The notes: a model not told the origin generated them from the sequence alone. 64,000 nt of DNA from Alphaproteobacteria bacterium (GCA_016869215.1 VGEP01000024.1:1-64000), one strand, 5' to 3'; counted from the stretch's first letter, positions 52,639 to 61,667 are shown. Made by a program: numbers and translations.

Positions 52639-52702
52639 AGTGAAGCGCAATCCGCCAATTTCCCGCCGACGTGGCGGGTTGCGCCTTCGGTTAACCCGCC
52701 CT
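52639..52702. repeat. Palindromic intergenic repeat (family C)
   Basis: GGCGGGTT (52673-52680) and AACCCGCC (52693-52700) form a stem around GCGCCTTCGGTT, preceded by GCAATCCGCCAATTTCCCGCC. This G/C-rich repeat with CGCCTTCGG in the loop is a familiar dispersed element in Bradyrhizobiaceae. It lies at the break of the decayed MarR gene. Confidence 0.65.
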
Positions 52703-52706
52703 GCCG

Positions 52707-52943
52707 TCAAGCCGTTTCCGGCTCGTAATGCAGCACCAGTAGTTCCGACTCACGGCAGCGCACAACGGCATAGGCGCGGCCTTCGTCGTCGCTGAATTCC
52801 ACCAGCACGGTGCCGTCGCCGGGGGCGTCGACCACGGTTCCGACCTGCCCGCGCGTAAGCCGGTTCTCGGTGCGGTCGCTGAGCAGCGCGACCGCGTCGA
52901 GCGTGGTCGGGTGCAGGGCTGCATTTGGCGATTGGCTTGTCAT
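52707..52943 (-). CDS. DUF4926-like small protein
   Basis: A 78-residue protein with the DUF4926 pattern DAVALLSDRTENRLTRGQVGTVVDAPGDGTVLVEFSDDEGRAYAVV. Its function is not established; small proteins of this type are found beside DUF6883 genes. I chose the ATG at 52943 (MTSQSPNAAL) rather than 52958 because that ATG overlaps, as TGATG, the stop codon of the frameshifted DUF6883 gene upstream. That layout suggests a coupled two-gene unit of the toxin-antitoxin kind, a role that is inference. The gene itself looks intact. Confidence 0.75.
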   Translation of the reverse strand: MTSQSPNAALHPTTLDAVALLSDRTENRLTRGQVGTVVDAPGDGTVLVEFSDDEGRAYAVVRCRESELLVLHYEPETA

Positions 52944-53276
52944 CAGCGTATCCAGCAAGTCACGAACCTGGGAAAATCTCGCCGGCTCGTACGATCCAGA
53001 TCGTTCTTACCACAGCGCGCGGTCATGTCGCGTGACAGCGATATCGGCGCGCCATTGCTGGCCCCTGTCGTCGGTCATGACAACATCCGCCTGCGCGGCG
53101 GCAACTGCGGTTTGCAGGGCGTCCCGCAACCACCGGGCGTCGCCACGCTGCAGTCCGAGCGTGCGGTGAAATACGCGCGCCTTATGACGTCCGCGTGGAT
53201 GCGCCGGATTCAGGCAATAATCTTCGAGCTTTCGCAGGTCGATGGCAGCACGCTCGCAATTGGGCAATGTTGCCAT
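52943..53276 (-). pseudogene. Frameshifted DUF6883-like gene
   Basis: The start (MATLPNCERAAIDLRKLEDY, CLNPAHPRGRHKARVF) and middle fit the DUF6883 domain, but the frame stops early at ...RHDRALW. Reading on in the other two frames restores a typical domain end: VVRTIWIVRAGE and then DFPRFVTCWIR, ending in a TGA that overlaps the next gene's ATG. Two single-base losses, near 53020 and near 52979, would explain this. The protein is thus probably inactive while its small partner downstream is intact. Sequencing error is the alternative. Confidence 0.75.
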
Positions 53277-53582
53277 GACACTCGCCGGCCTGTGTCGCGT
53301 CTCGCAGTCCGTAGCGTGGTGAAGTAATGCACGTTCGGTCGAGATTCGGAACTGGACCCTCCAAGAGCACCCAATTGCTCGCCGCCGCCTGCCGCGCAGG
53401 TTGGCGGTTGGGCCGGTCGAGAACTGCGGGCCCGCTGCCCGCCGCCGGGCAGGCCGGGCCACTTTGCCCTCCCGGGCCGGCTCCGCCGCCCGCCCCACCC
53501 AATTCGTTAACCACTCTTCACCATGATACCGCGGCCCTCGCGGAAGCCGGCTTCGATTGCGCCGGCATGGGCTCAGCGCGGC
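53277..53582. other. Divergent intergenic region, very GC-rich
   Basis: About 300 bases holding the promoters for the leftward DUF6883 unit and the rightward chemoreceptor. It has strong G/C inverted segments around 53430-53475 and GTTAACCA near 53507, a possible CtrA-type half-site. No gene is seen. The chemoreceptor frame is also open from an ATG at 53523, so the region may be 60 bases shorter. Confidence 0.4.
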
Positions 53583-55511
53583 ATGGATACGCTCATCGCA
53601 TTTGTCCGTTCGAAATCGGCGCGAACGCTCGCGCTGTTCCTGATCGTCCTCGCAGGCATCAGCGCGGCCGTTGCGCACTACGGCTACAAGTCCAACCTGA
53701 AGACCTTTCTCGACCAGCGCGCCGCCGAGGAGACCACGGCGCTGCAGCTCGTCGACGCCTTCGTCACCAACTATTCGCGCCTGCGCGCGCAGTTCGGCGG
53801 CGACGCGCCGGTGCCGGCCACCTTCCGCGCACACTCCATCGACGCCTTCAACAAGAAGGCCGGATCGGACGGCGCGCTGGTGCTGCGCTGGGTCGGACGC
53901 CAGGGCCGCCACATCGCGACGCCGCCGGCCGATGCCGGAATGGCGAGGACGATCGAGGAACTGTCCGCCGTCGCCGATCCGAAGCCGAAGTCGGAGATCG
54001 CGGTCGTCAACAATCAACGCGTGGTGCGGACCGTCTATCCGTCGGTCGCCAGCGAGCAGAGCTGCGTGAGCTGCCACAACCAGCTCCAGCCCAGCGGGAC
54101 GCAGTGGCGGCTGAACGACGTGATGGGCGCGTTTGCGATCGATACGCCGGTCGGCCCGTTCATGGATTCCGCCAGGAACCAGGCCTACGGCGTAGCGCTC
54201 GCGCTGTTCGTGCCGCTGGCCGGGATCGGGTTCGCGATCTCGTTCCTGCAATTCCGCCAACTGGCCGAGCGCGAGCGGGTGACGGCGCAGATCGCGACCC
54301 AGAACATTCGTTTCGATACCGCGATGAACAATATGGCCCAAGGCCTGTGCATGTTCGACGGTGAGAAGCGGCTGGTGGTCTGCAACGAGCGCTACGCTAC
54401 CATGTATGCGCTGCCGCCCGAGCTGACCAAGGCCGGGGCGACGCACGAAGCGATCATCGCGCATCGCGTCAAGCATGGCATCCTCGCGGGCGAGAAGACC
54501 GACGCTGCAGCCAACAAGAAGCTCGCGTCCCTGACGGCGCATTCGCCGGACAAGGCGTCCAGCCGGACCGACAAGCTCTCCGACGGGCGCCTGATCAAGG
54601 TCACGCGCGCGCCCATGCCGGGCGGCGGCTGGGTCGCGCTGCACGAGGACATCACCGACCAGACCCGCCGCAGCTCGATCGACTCGACCATCGCGTCGTT
54701 CCGCGAGCGGGTCGAGGGCATGTTCCGGACGGTGAGCGACAGCACGGTTGCGATGAAGACCACGGCTGCCGATCTTCTCCGCCTGTCCGAGAGCACCTCG
54801 GCGCGCGCCAACGGCATCGTGCACGCGTCCCACGAGACCTCGAAGAATGTCGAGAACGCCGCGGCCGCCATCAATCAACTGTCGGCGTCGGTCACCGAGA
54901 TCAGCGGCCAGATGAACCGCACCGCCGACGTGGTGCGCGACACGGTGAGCAAGACCAAGGCGACCAACGACGTATTCGTCGGGTTGGCGCAGGCGACCCA
55001 GAAGATCGGCGACGTCGTCAAGCTGATCCAGCAGATCGCCGGGCAGACGAACCTGCTCGCGCTGAACGCGACGATCGAGGCGGCGCGCGCGGGCGAGGCC
55101 GGGCGTGGCTTCGCGGTCGTGGCCTCCGAGGTCAAGTCGCTCGCGGTGCAGACCGCCAAGGCGACCGAGGTCATTTCCGGCCAGATCGTGGCGGTGCAGG
55201 CCTCGACCAAGGGCGCCGTCGAGGAAGTCCGGAGCATCGAGAGGCACATCGACGAAATCAGCGCCTATGCCAGCGGCGTCAGCGCCGCGGTCGAACAGCA
55301 GAGCGGAACGACGGCGGACATTTCCAACAACGTCGCAAGCGCGGCGCAGGAAACCAACAAGATCGCCGCGATGCTGGGCGAGGTGGCCGGTGCGACGGTG
55401 GCGACCCGCGCCTCGGCGGATATCGTGCTTACGGCCTCGCAGGCGGTCGAAACTGCGGTCGAGAGCATGCGGGGCGAGGTCGAGAACTTCCTGCGCAACG
55501 TCGCCGTTTAA
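53583..55511 (+). CDS. Methyl-accepting chemotaxis protein with a haem-motif sensor and PAS domain
   Basis: A 642-residue transducer. A first membrane helix ([21 protein letters not shown]) is followed by a periplasmic domain of the Tll0287/DUF3365 type with a c-type haem motif, Cys161-x-x-Cys164-His165 (SCVSCHNQ). A second helix ([19 protein letters not shown]) leads to a PAS domain (about 250-350; [22 protein letters not shown]) and the MCP signalling hairpin with [25 protein letters not shown]. It should sense redox state or a gas and steer flagella or another che-type pathway. No che genes are nearby. I chose ATG 53583; ATG 53523 would add 20 residues. Confidence 0.9.
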   Translation: MDTLIAFVRSKSARTLALFLIVLAGISAAVAHYGYKSNLKTFLDQRAAEETTALQLVDAFVTNYSRLRAQFGGDAPVPATFRAHSIDAFNKKAGSDGALVLRWVGRQGRHIATPPADAGMARTIEELSAVADPKPKSEIAVVNNQRVVRTVYPSVASEQSCVSCHNQLQPSGTQWRLNDVMGAFAIDTPVGPFMDSARNQAYGVALALFVPLAGIGFAISFLQFRQLAERERVTAQIATQNIRFDTAMNNMAQGLCMFDGEKRLVVCNERYATMYALPPELTKAGATHEAIIAHRVKHGILAGEKTDAAANKKLASLTAHSPDKASSRTDKLSDGRLIKVTRAPMPGGGWVALHEDITDQTRRSSIDSTIASFRERVEGMFRTVSDSTVAMKTTAADLLRLSESTSARANGIVHASHETSKNVENAAAAINQLSASVTEISGQMNRTADVVRDTVSKTKATNDVFVGLAQATQKIGDVVKLIQQIAGQTNLLALNATIEAARAGEAGRGFAVVASEVKSLAVQTAKATEVISGQIVAVQASTKGAVEEVRSIERHIDEISAYASGVSAAVEQQSGTTADISNNVASAAQETNKIAAMLGEVAGATVATRASADIVLTASQAVETAVESMRGEVENFLRNVAV

Positions 55512-55590
55512 CGATCGCTTCTATTCTTGCGCCGACCGCACACGTCCAATCCAATTGCGGATTGGCAGGCCGGAGCGGTATTGTTTTTCC

Positions 55591-55670
55591 GCTCGTCCCC
55601 GCGAAAGCGGGGACCCGGAATTCGCAGCCAAAGTGCCGGGCTCCCGCTTGCGCGGGAGCGAACGGCATTT
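55591..55670. repeat. Palindromic intergenic repeat pair (family D)
   Basis: GTCCCCGCGAAAGCGGGGAC and CTCCCGCTTGCGCGGGAG are two neat hairpins separated by about 25 bases just before the Rieske oxygenase gene. Their layout, two inverted arms with CCGGAA in between, is that of a REP pair. The pair probably lies in the 5' leader of the oxygenase mRNA. Confidence 0.7.
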
Positions 55671-55686
55671 GCAGACCGGAGCGTCC

Positions 55687-56931
55687 ATGCTCACCGCCGC
55701 CCGCAACGAACTGCTCACCCGCGTCGGCCCCGGCACGCCGATGGGCGAATTGCTGCGCCGCTACTGGCAGCCGGTCGGCGGCGCGAGCGAACTGCTGAAA
55801 GACCCGATCAAGCCGATCCGGATCATGGGCGAGAACCTCGTGCTCTATAGAGACCGCGGCGGGCGCTACGGCCTGGTCGACCGTCACTGCACGCACCGCC
55901 GCGCCGATCTCGCCTACGGCTGGGTCGAGGACCACGGCATCCGCTGCTCGTATCACGGCTGGCGTTTCGACGAGTCGGGCGAATGTGTCGAGCAGCCCTA
56001 CGAGGACACGACCAACCCGAAGCCGTCGAAGGCCAATTGCGGCACGCGCGCCTACCCGGTGCGCGAATGCGCGGGCCTGCTGTTCGCCTACATGGGGCCG
56101 CTGCCGGCGCCGGAGCTGCCGGTGTGGGAGCCGTTTCTCTGGCCGAACGGCTTCCGCGAAGTCGTGCTCGCGGACGTGCCGTGCAACTGGCTGCAGTGCC
56201 AGGAGAACTCCATCGATCCGATTCATTTCGAATGGATGCACGACAACTGGTCGAACCGGATGCGCGGCAGCGACGCCAGCTCGGCAAAGCATCTGAAGCT
56301 GAAGTTCGAGCAGATCGACCACGGCTTCGTCTACAAGCGCGTGCGCGAGGGGCAGAGCGAGCAGGACCGCGCCTGGACCGTCGGGCGCGTCGCGCTGTGG
56401 CCGAACGGCTTCTATCTCGGCCGGCATTTCGAGTGGCGCGTGCCGGTGGACGACGAGAACACGCTCAGCGTGGCGTGGTTCTTCGTGCGCGTGCCGAAGG
56501 GCCGCGAGCCCTACGTGCAGGACACAGTGCCGACGTGGCAGGCGCCGATCAGGGACGAGAACGGCCGCTGGATTACCAGCCACGTCATCAACCAGGACAT
56601 CGCCGCCTGGGCCGGGCAGGGGCGGATTGCCGACCGCACCAGGGAGAACCTGCGCTCGTCGGACGTCGGCATCACCATGATGCGGAATCGCCTCTTCGAG
56701 GAGCTGGAGACGGTGCAGAAGGGTGGCGATCCCTGGGGTGTCATCCGCGATCCCGCGAAGGCGCGCAACATTGCGCTGCCCGACATGGGGCGCGAGGCCA
56801 ACGTCGACGGTATTTCGCTCGCCGAGTTCGACAACGACCCGGTGCTCAAGCAGCGGCTGCGCGAATTCCGCCACCACTACGGCCAGCCGCAGGAGGTGCG
56901 GGACGCGTTCTGCGCGGCGATGGGGATTTAG
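55687..56931 (+). CDS. Rieske-type aromatic ring-hydroxylating oxygenase, alpha subunit
   Basis: A 414-residue Rieske non-haem iron oxygenase. The 2Fe-2S motif is C-T-H ... C-S-Y-H (CTHRRADLAY ... IRCSYHGW), and the mononuclear iron ligands are in ENSIDPIHFEWMH. It would hydroxylate or demethylate an aromatic compound with electrons from a separate ferredoxin or reductase, none of which is in the window. No beta subunit follows, so it belongs to the single-subunit (phthalate/vanillate demethylase-like) branch. The ATG has GGAG upstream. It is convergent with the DUF983 gene. Confidence 0.92.
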   Translation: MLTAARNELLTRVGPGTPMGELLRRYWQPVGGASELLKDPIKPIRIMGENLVLYRDRGGRYGLVDRHCTHRRADLAYGWVEDHGIRCSYHGWRFDESGECVEQPYEDTTNPKPSKANCGTRAYPVRECAGLLFAYMGPLPAPELPVWEPFLWPNGFREVVLADVPCNWLQCQENSIDPIHFEWMHDNWSNRMRGSDASSAKHLKLKFEQIDHGFVYKRVREGQSEQDRAWTVGRVALWPNGFYLGRHFEWRVPVDDENTLSVAWFFVRVPKGREPYVQDTVPTWQAPIRDENGRWITSHVINQDIAAWAGQGRIADRTRENLRSSDVGITMMRNRLFEELETVQKGGDPWGVIRDPAKARNIALPDMGREANVDGISLAEFDNDPVLKQRLREFRHHYGQPQEVRDAFCAAMGI

Positions 56932-56946
56932 GAGAGGCGGCCGCCG

Positions 56947-57387
56947 TCAGCGCGTCCGCGCCACGGCCTCGCGGCGGATTTTCGATTCCTCGAACCCGTG
57001 CATGCCGAGCGCCCATTGCAGGGCGACGATGGCGCCCTTGACCGGCTGCAAGAACGCAAGCCCGAGGCCCAGCGTCAGCGCGGGCCAGACCGTCATGTGG
57101 AAGAAATAGGACGGCGCGAAGTTGGTTTCCGCGATCAGCACCAGCGGCACCACGATGTGGCCGACCAGCACGATCACGACATAGGCCGGGAAGTCGTCGG
57201 CGCGGTGGTGGTGCAGTTCCTCGCCGCAGGCCGGGCAATTGTCGGCGACCTTCAGGAAGGCGCGGAATATGCGGCCCTCGCCGCACGCCGGGCAGCGGCC
57301 GAACAAGCCGCGCCGTGCGGTCGCGAGCGGCGACATGCGCTCGGAGCCGGCCTGAGATGGGGATTGGTGCGCACCGGAGGCGGTCAT
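56947..57387 (-). CDS. DUF983 family membrane protein
   Basis: A 146-residue protein with two zinc-knuckle motifs, RCPACGEGRIF and NCPACGEEL, followed by two or three hydrophobic helices (VVIVLVGHIVVPLVLIAE, PALTLGLGLAFLQP). DUF983 proteins are common in alphaproteobacteria, often near cytochrome oxidase genes; here no such genes are near. Function unknown. It is convergent with the Rieske oxygenase gene. Confidence 0.88.
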   Translation of the reverse strand: MTASGAHQSPSQAGSERMSPLATARRGLFGRCPACGEGRIFRAFLKVADNCPACGEELHHHRADDFPAYVVIVLVGHIVVPLVLIAETNFAPSYFFHMTVWPALTLGLGLAFLQPVKGAIVALQWALGMHGFEESKIRREAVARTR

Positions 57388-57599
57388 GGCGCATCAGATA
57401 GGCCCTCGGATGCACGAAAGCCAATGCAAAATCGGATGGCGGCCATCCGGACGGCGGAAAGCCATTGAACGATCGGATAGCGGTTCAACACCAAATCGAC
57501 CGCGCGGTTCCCGGACTTCCGGCCGATGATTGTCGTGCGGCGGGCGGGATCGTCCTTCCCCTTGCCGCGTTGATTGTCCGGTGGGGGATGGAGGCCGAT

Positions 57600-57995
57600 A
57601 TGAACCTCACGCTTCGCCTCGCGGCCATCGCAGCGCTGGCCTTCGTCACTGCCGTTCCGTCCGCAATAGCGGAAGAGAATCGCATCTCCGTAAAGGTTGG
57701 CTCGGCGCTGATCTGCGACACCCAGCAGCAGGTCGAGCGCTTCGTCACCCTGTTCGAGGGCGACATCGAAACGACACTGGTCGCGGTCAACGGCGAGCAG
57801 CCGGAGCCCAATGCCTGCGACGTCGCGACCATCGCTTATGTGCTGGGGCCGCAGGTCGCGACCGCCAGCGCCAGGACGGGCACCTACCGGATCGTGCGCG
57901 TGCTGGTCGTCGGCGCGCTGACCGAGGACGGCATGACGGCCTCGGAACCGATTTCGCTCTTCTCGGTCATGCGCGACGAGGAACGCGAGGCCTAG
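57600..57995 (+). CDS. Small secreted hypothetical protein
   Basis: A 131-residue protein with a Sec signal (LAAIAALAFVTAVPSAIAEE) and a mature part with two cysteines (SALICDTQQQVERF, PNACDVATIAYVLG), a likely disulfide. Its ATG follows GGAGG closely, so this start is preferred over the 57465 frame. I do not recognise a family. Similar small periplasmic proteins are widespread in Bradyrhizobiaceae. Confidence 0.72.
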   Translation: MNLTLRLAAIAALAFVTAVPSAIAEENRISVKVGSALICDTQQQVERFVTLFEGDIETTLVAVNGEQPEPNACDVATIAYVLGPQVATASARTGTYRIVRVLVVGALTEDGMTASEPISLFSVMRDEEREA

Positions 57996-58054
57996 CGCCC
58001 TGTTCGCTGCAAGACGTTGCAGGCGGGCGAGGATTTCGGGTTGCGGAAGCAAGC

Positions 58055-58075
58055 GGGCGCGCCGTCGGCGCGCCC
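58055..58075. terminator. Perfect GC hairpin between convergent genes
   Basis: GGGCGCGCC, a GTC loop and GGCGCGCCC form a perfect nine-base stem between the ends of two convergent small genes. It has no T-run. Confidence 0.55.
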
Positions 58076-58110
58076 GGTGACATGCGTTCGAAACGTTCGT
58101 CGTCGCGCGC

Positions 58111-58554
58111 TCAGCGCAGACCGATCACGAGCCCGCTGACGTCGAGGTTGAGCTCAAGCCCGACCTCACGGCCGCGCAGTTCGAGGATCGCGCCCTTTTC
58201 GTTGCGCAGCCGCACGACCTTGCCGCCGGTGATGACGGCCCCGCCAGCGGTGATCGCGCCGTAGGTGCCGGCCACGTCAGACGCGCTGCGGATGTTGGAC
58301 ACGCGGCCCACGAGGTTGGCCTTGGACGCGCCGATGCTGGCTCCGAAGCTCAGGCCGCCGACGCTCAGCGGATAGGAGCGCTTGTTGAACCGCAGCGTGC
58401 CGCCGCCGCCGGACGCGCCGACGATGAAAGCCGCCTTGACGACTTCGAGCTGGACGGAGCCGGACGCAGCCTGCGACGCCGTCGGAGCGGCGGCGAATGC
58501 GAGCGCGACCAGCGCGAGAAGCGAATAACGAATTGCAGCACCAAGACGAGTCAT
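58111..58554 (-). CDS. Secreted hypothetical protein, glycine-rich
   Basis: A 147-residue protein with a Sec signal (YSLLALVALAFAAAPTASQA) and a glycine-rich mature part with repeated small-residue strands (AAFIVGASGGGGTLRF, LSVGGLSFGASIGASKANLVG). The pattern suggests a small beta-rich envelope protein. I do not recognise a family. The ATG at 58554 has GGAGG upstream; the frame from 58611 is longer than needed. Confidence 0.75.
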   Translation of the reverse strand: MTRLGAAIRYSLLALVALAFAAAPTASQAASGSVQLEVVKAAFIVGASGGGGTLRFNKRSYPLSVGGLSFGASIGASKANLVGRVSNIRSASDVAGTYGAITAGGAVITGGKVVRLRNEKGAILELRGREVGLELNLDVSGLVIGLR

Positions 58555-58665
58555 GTCGGCCTCCGGATCAATGAAATTTGGACGTGTTCCATCCCTGCAC
58601 AGACACATCATAACGCAAGCGCGCGGCCCTGCACAGGCCGCGCGCCGCCGCGTTTCAGAACGACT

Positions 58666-59649
58666 CTACTTTCCCGTGGCGGCTTTCAGGATCGGCGTCA
58701 GCCGCTCGATCTCGGTGTTGACCAGGGCCGCGAGCGGCGCCGGGCCGCGGCGGGACTTGTCGGGGATCGAGGCGCCGAGCACGGTGAGGCGCTTCTGGGC
58801 GGCCTCGTCGTCGAGGCCCGTCATCAGCGCTGCGGCCAGCCGGTCGACGGTCGGCTTCGGCGTGCCCTTCGGCGCGAACAGGCCGAAGAAGATCGTGATG
58901 TTGAATTGCGGCAGGCCGGCTTCCGCGGAGGTCGGCACGTCGGGCAGGGCGGGGTGCCGCTGCGCCGAGGTGATCGCCAGCGCCTTCATCTTGCCGGCCC
59001 GCACGTGCGGCAGCGGCCCGAGGATCGGATCGCAGACATAGTCGACCTGATCGGCAAGCAGTGCGTTCATCACCGGCGCGGTGCCTGTGAACGGCACCAG
59101 CGTCGGTTTGATGCCGATGGCGTTGTTGAACAGCAGGCAGCCGGTATAGGAGACGGAGCCGACGCCGGCATGCGCCATGTTGAGCTTGCTCTCGTTGGCC
59201 TTGGCGTAGGCGACGAACTCCTTGAGCGTCTTCGGCGGCAGCGACTGGCGCACGACCAGCAATTCCGGCTGCTCGCCGACCATGCCGATGGCCTCGAAGT
59301 CGGTTCGCGGGTTGTAGGCGAGGTTGGGATTGAGCGCGAGCGAGGCGGCCTGGGTGCCGAGATGGCCGAGCAGCAGCGTGTAGCCGTCGGGCGCGGCGCG
59401 TGCGGCGCGCGTCGCGCCGGTCGCGCCGCCGGCGCCGCCGACGTTCTCGACCACGAACTGGCCGCCGGTCTGCTTGGACAGGATGTCGGCCGCGATGCGC
59501 CCGGTGATGTCGGCGGGTCCGCCCGCCGCGAACGGCACAATGACCGTCACCGCGCGGGCCGGGTAGTTCTGCGCCTGTGCGGCGGAGATTGGCGCGCCGG
59601 AGATGCCGGTAAGCGCCGCGAACGCAAGCGCGATGGTAATCCTGTTCAT
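58666..59649 (-). CDS. Bug/TctC-family periplasmic solute receptor (5 of 6)
   Basis: A 327-residue Bug receptor: signal peptide to about SAAQAQ, then NYPARAVTVIVPFAAGGPAD and RAAPDGYTLLLGH. GGAAG precedes the ATG at 59649. It follows the VOC gene by 62 bases on the same strand and closes a run of receptor, FAD hydroxylase, VOC and receptor. The ligand-lobe motif HVPY is replaced by LVPFTGTAPV, so its ligand probably differs from that of the other copies. Confidence 0.92.
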   Translation of the reverse strand: MNRITIALAFAALTGISGAPISAAQAQNYPARAVTVIVPFAAGGPADITGRIAADILSKQTGGQFVVENVGGAGGATGATRAARAAPDGYTLLLGHLGTQAASLALNPNLAYNPRTDFEAIGMVGEQPELLVVRQSLPPKTLKEFVAYAKANESKLNMAHAGVGSVSYTGCLLFNNAIGIKPTLVPFTGTAPVMNALLADQVDYVCDPILGPLPHVRAGKMKALAITSAQRHPALPDVPTSAEAGLPQFNITIFFGLFAPKGTPKPTVDRLAAALMTGLDDEAAQKRLTVLGASIPDKSRRGPAPLAALVNTEIERLTPILKAATGK

Positions 59650-59711
59650 TCCACTTCCTCCCAATTCTCGGTATCGGCTGCGTACCGGACACCGCGCCCG
59701 GGACACGGGCG

Positions 59712-60224
59712 TCACTTCTTCTTTCGCGCGGCTTTCTTTGCGGCCTTCGGCTTGGCGGTTTTCTTGGCGACCTTCTTGCGCGCCGCGGCCTGCCTGGCCG
59801 GACGCAAGCCGCCGACGGCGTTCTTGATCTTGCCGCGCGTGAGCTGCCAGCCCTTCCAGTTGATGTCGAAGATGATGCCGTTCGGATCCCTGAACTTGCG
59901 CTCGAAGCCCTCGTCCTCCGGCTCGCCGAGATCGAAGAAGAACTCGCCGCCGGCCTTTTCGATCTGCTTCTGCTGCGCGGGCATGTCGTCGCACTGGAAG
60001 CCGAAGTGGTGGATGCCGGTCCAGCCCTTGGGCACGCCGGCGCCGACCTCGCTCTTGTATTGCAGCAGCGCGAGATTCACCTCGCCGTCGCTCATGTAGC
60101 AGTTGAAGGCGGTCGCGCCCTCCCGGATCGGCGTTCGCTTGAGGCCGAATGCCTTCTCGTAGAAGTCGGCGGTGGCCTTGATGTCCTTCACGCAGAGCGC
60201 GATGTGGCGGATGCGGGCTGCCAT
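59712..60224 (-). CDS. VOC/glyoxalase-family protein with a lysine-alanine-rich tail
   Basis: A 170-residue protein. Residues 1 to about 128 form a single VOC (glyoxalase-like) domain: RHIALCVKDIKATADFYEKAF, GIHHFGFQCDD and DPNGIIFDINW, with metal-ligand candidates His (RHIAL) and His (GIHHF). The last 30 residues are a repetitive basic tail (ARKKVAKKTAKPKAAKKAAR), like histone H1 or the tails of some bacterial DNA-binding proteins. Single-domain VOC relatives include glyoxalase I and methylmalonyl-CoA epimerase. It lies between a FAD hydroxylase and a Bug receptor. Confidence 0.86.
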   Translation of the reverse strand: MAARIRHIALCVKDIKATADFYEKAFGLKRTPIREGATAFNCYMSDGEVNLALLQYKSEVGAGVPKGWTGIHHFGFQCDDMPAQQKQIEKAGGEFFFDLGEPEDEGFERKFRDPNGIIFDINWKGWQLTRGKIKNAVGGLRPARQAAARKKVAKKTAKPKAAKKAARKKK

Positions 60225-60368
60225 GGCTGCGATTCCTCGGTTGACGTGGCTTAGCTTGCAGTGTGCCAGCTTCGCCAAAGCAGTGCCATAGCGCGGGGCG
60301 CCGCAGGCCCGCCCACTGCGCGCACAACCGTCATGCATGGGCTGCGAGGCAACTTGAAAGACGGGGCT

Positions 60369-61667
60369 TCAGACGGCTTGTGCGACCGCCCGCACCCGCG
60401 CGCCGGGCGGGATCGTCGGCGGCGCCTTGTTGAGCTGCTCGATGGCGAAGCCGGCGGCGGCCTTGTAGCCGGCCATGAACTTGGCGCGCTCGTCGGGCGG
60501 GATCACGTCGTCGATGTTGTCGAACGTGCCGCCGCAGCGCTCGTCGACCATGTTGAGCAGGCCGAACGGGCCCGCGCCGCGGTTGCGCAGCACGACCTGC
60601 GAAATCGGGCCGCAGAGCTTGGCGTCGAACGCCGCGAGTGCGTCTGGCGTGATGCCGTGCTCGACCATGCAGGCGCCGAGAATGCGCGCGTCGACGATGG
60701 CCTGGCTGCCGCCGTTGGAGCCGGTCGGATACATCGGGTGCGCGGCGTCGCCGATCAGCACGGCGGGACCGTCCTGCCAGGTCGGGATCGGGTCGCGGTC
60801 GATCATCGGGTTTTCGAAAGCGCAGTCCGAATCGCGGATCAACGCGGGCACGTCGAGCCAGTCCCAGACCCAGCCGTCGAAGTGGTGCGCGAATTCGGAG
60901 ACCGGGACCTGCCGGAACCAGCCGCTCTGCTTCCAGCCTTCCGAGTTGTCCATCGTGACCTCGGCGATCCAGTTGATGATCGAGAGGCCGGTGTGCGGAT
61001 CGGGTTGCGAGATCGGGTAGAACACCACGCGGTGGCGGTGCGTGCCGAGGCCTATGAACGATGCGCCGCTGCGGATCGGCTTGCCCCAGGTCGTGCCGCG
61101 CCACATCACCGCGCCGCCCCAGTGGATCGGCGGCTGATCGGGATGCATCTGCGCGCGTACGGCGGAATGGATACCGTCGGCGCCGATTAGCAGCGTGCCG
61201 GTGGCTTCGGAGGCCGAGCCGTCGGCGTGATCCACGAACGCCGTGACGCCGCCCGCGTGCTTGCGATAGCCGGTGACGCGGCTGCCGAGGCGCACCGCGT
61301 CCGGACCGCATCGCTCCACCACCTTCCGGTGCAGCAACATGTGGAACTGGCCGCGATGCACCGCGTACTGCGGCCAGTCGTAGCCGGCGAGACGTCCGCG
61401 CGGCTCGGAATAGATGTCGTTGCCGTTGAGCCCGACCAGCGCCCATTCCTTCGCCGGCAGGCCGACGGCGTCGAGTTCGCTTTCCGCAAAGCCGAGATCG
61501 TAAAGCTCGCGCACCGCGTTGGGCTGAAGGTTGATGCCGACGCCGAGCGGGCGCATGTCGCGCACCGCTTCGAACACCGTGCAGGGCACGCCGATCTGGT
61601 GCAGCGTGAGCGCGGTGGCGAGCCCGCCGATGCCGCCGCCGGCAATGATCACGCGACTGTCACGCAT
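60369..61667 (-). CDS. FAD-dependent aromatic hydroxylase (salicylate hydroxylase-like)
   Basis: A 432-residue group A flavin monooxygenase. The N-terminal FAD fold is VIIAGGGIGGLATALTLHQIG, the DG motif is LLIGADGIHSAVR, and the GD motif is VLIGDAAHPMYPTGSNGGSQAI. It hydroxylates a phenolic or hydroxybenzoate ring with NAD(P)H. It is transcribed 36 bases after a Bug receptor gene, which suggests uptake and first attack in one unit. The ring-cleaving partner could be the neighbouring VOC protein, though that has only one domain. Confidence 0.9.
   Translation of the reverse strand: MRDSRVIIAGGGIGGLATALTLHQIGVPCTVFEAVRDMRPLGVGINLQPNAVRELYDLGFAESELDAVGLPAKEWALVGLNGNDIYSEPRGRLAGYDWPQYAVHRGQFHMLLHRKVVERCGPDAVRLGSRVTGYRKHAGGVTAFVDHADGSASEATGTLLIGADGIHSAVRAQMHPDQPPIHWGGAVMWRGTTWGKPIRSGASFIGLGTHRHRVVFYPISQPDPHTGLSIINWIAEVTMDNSEGWKQSGWFRQVPVSEFAHHFDGWVWDWLDVPALIRDSDCAFENPMIDRDPIPTWQDGPAVLIGDAAHPMYPTGSNGGSQAIVDARILGACMVEHGITPDALAAFDAKLCGPISQVVLRNRGAGPFGLLNMVDERCGGTFDNIDDVIPPDERAKFMAGYKAAAGFAIEQLNKAPPTIPPGARVRAVAQAV

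Noticed and set aside
53500-53522. A CtrA site (GTTAACCA) before the chemoreceptor gene
   Set aside because: Only one half-site is present and its spacing to a second TTAA is wrong, so it is not listed as a feature.
53007-55247. A 746-residue minus-strand open frame
   Set aside because: Most of it is antisense to the chemoreceptor; only its last 90 residues (from 53276) are real, as the start of the DUF6883-like gene.
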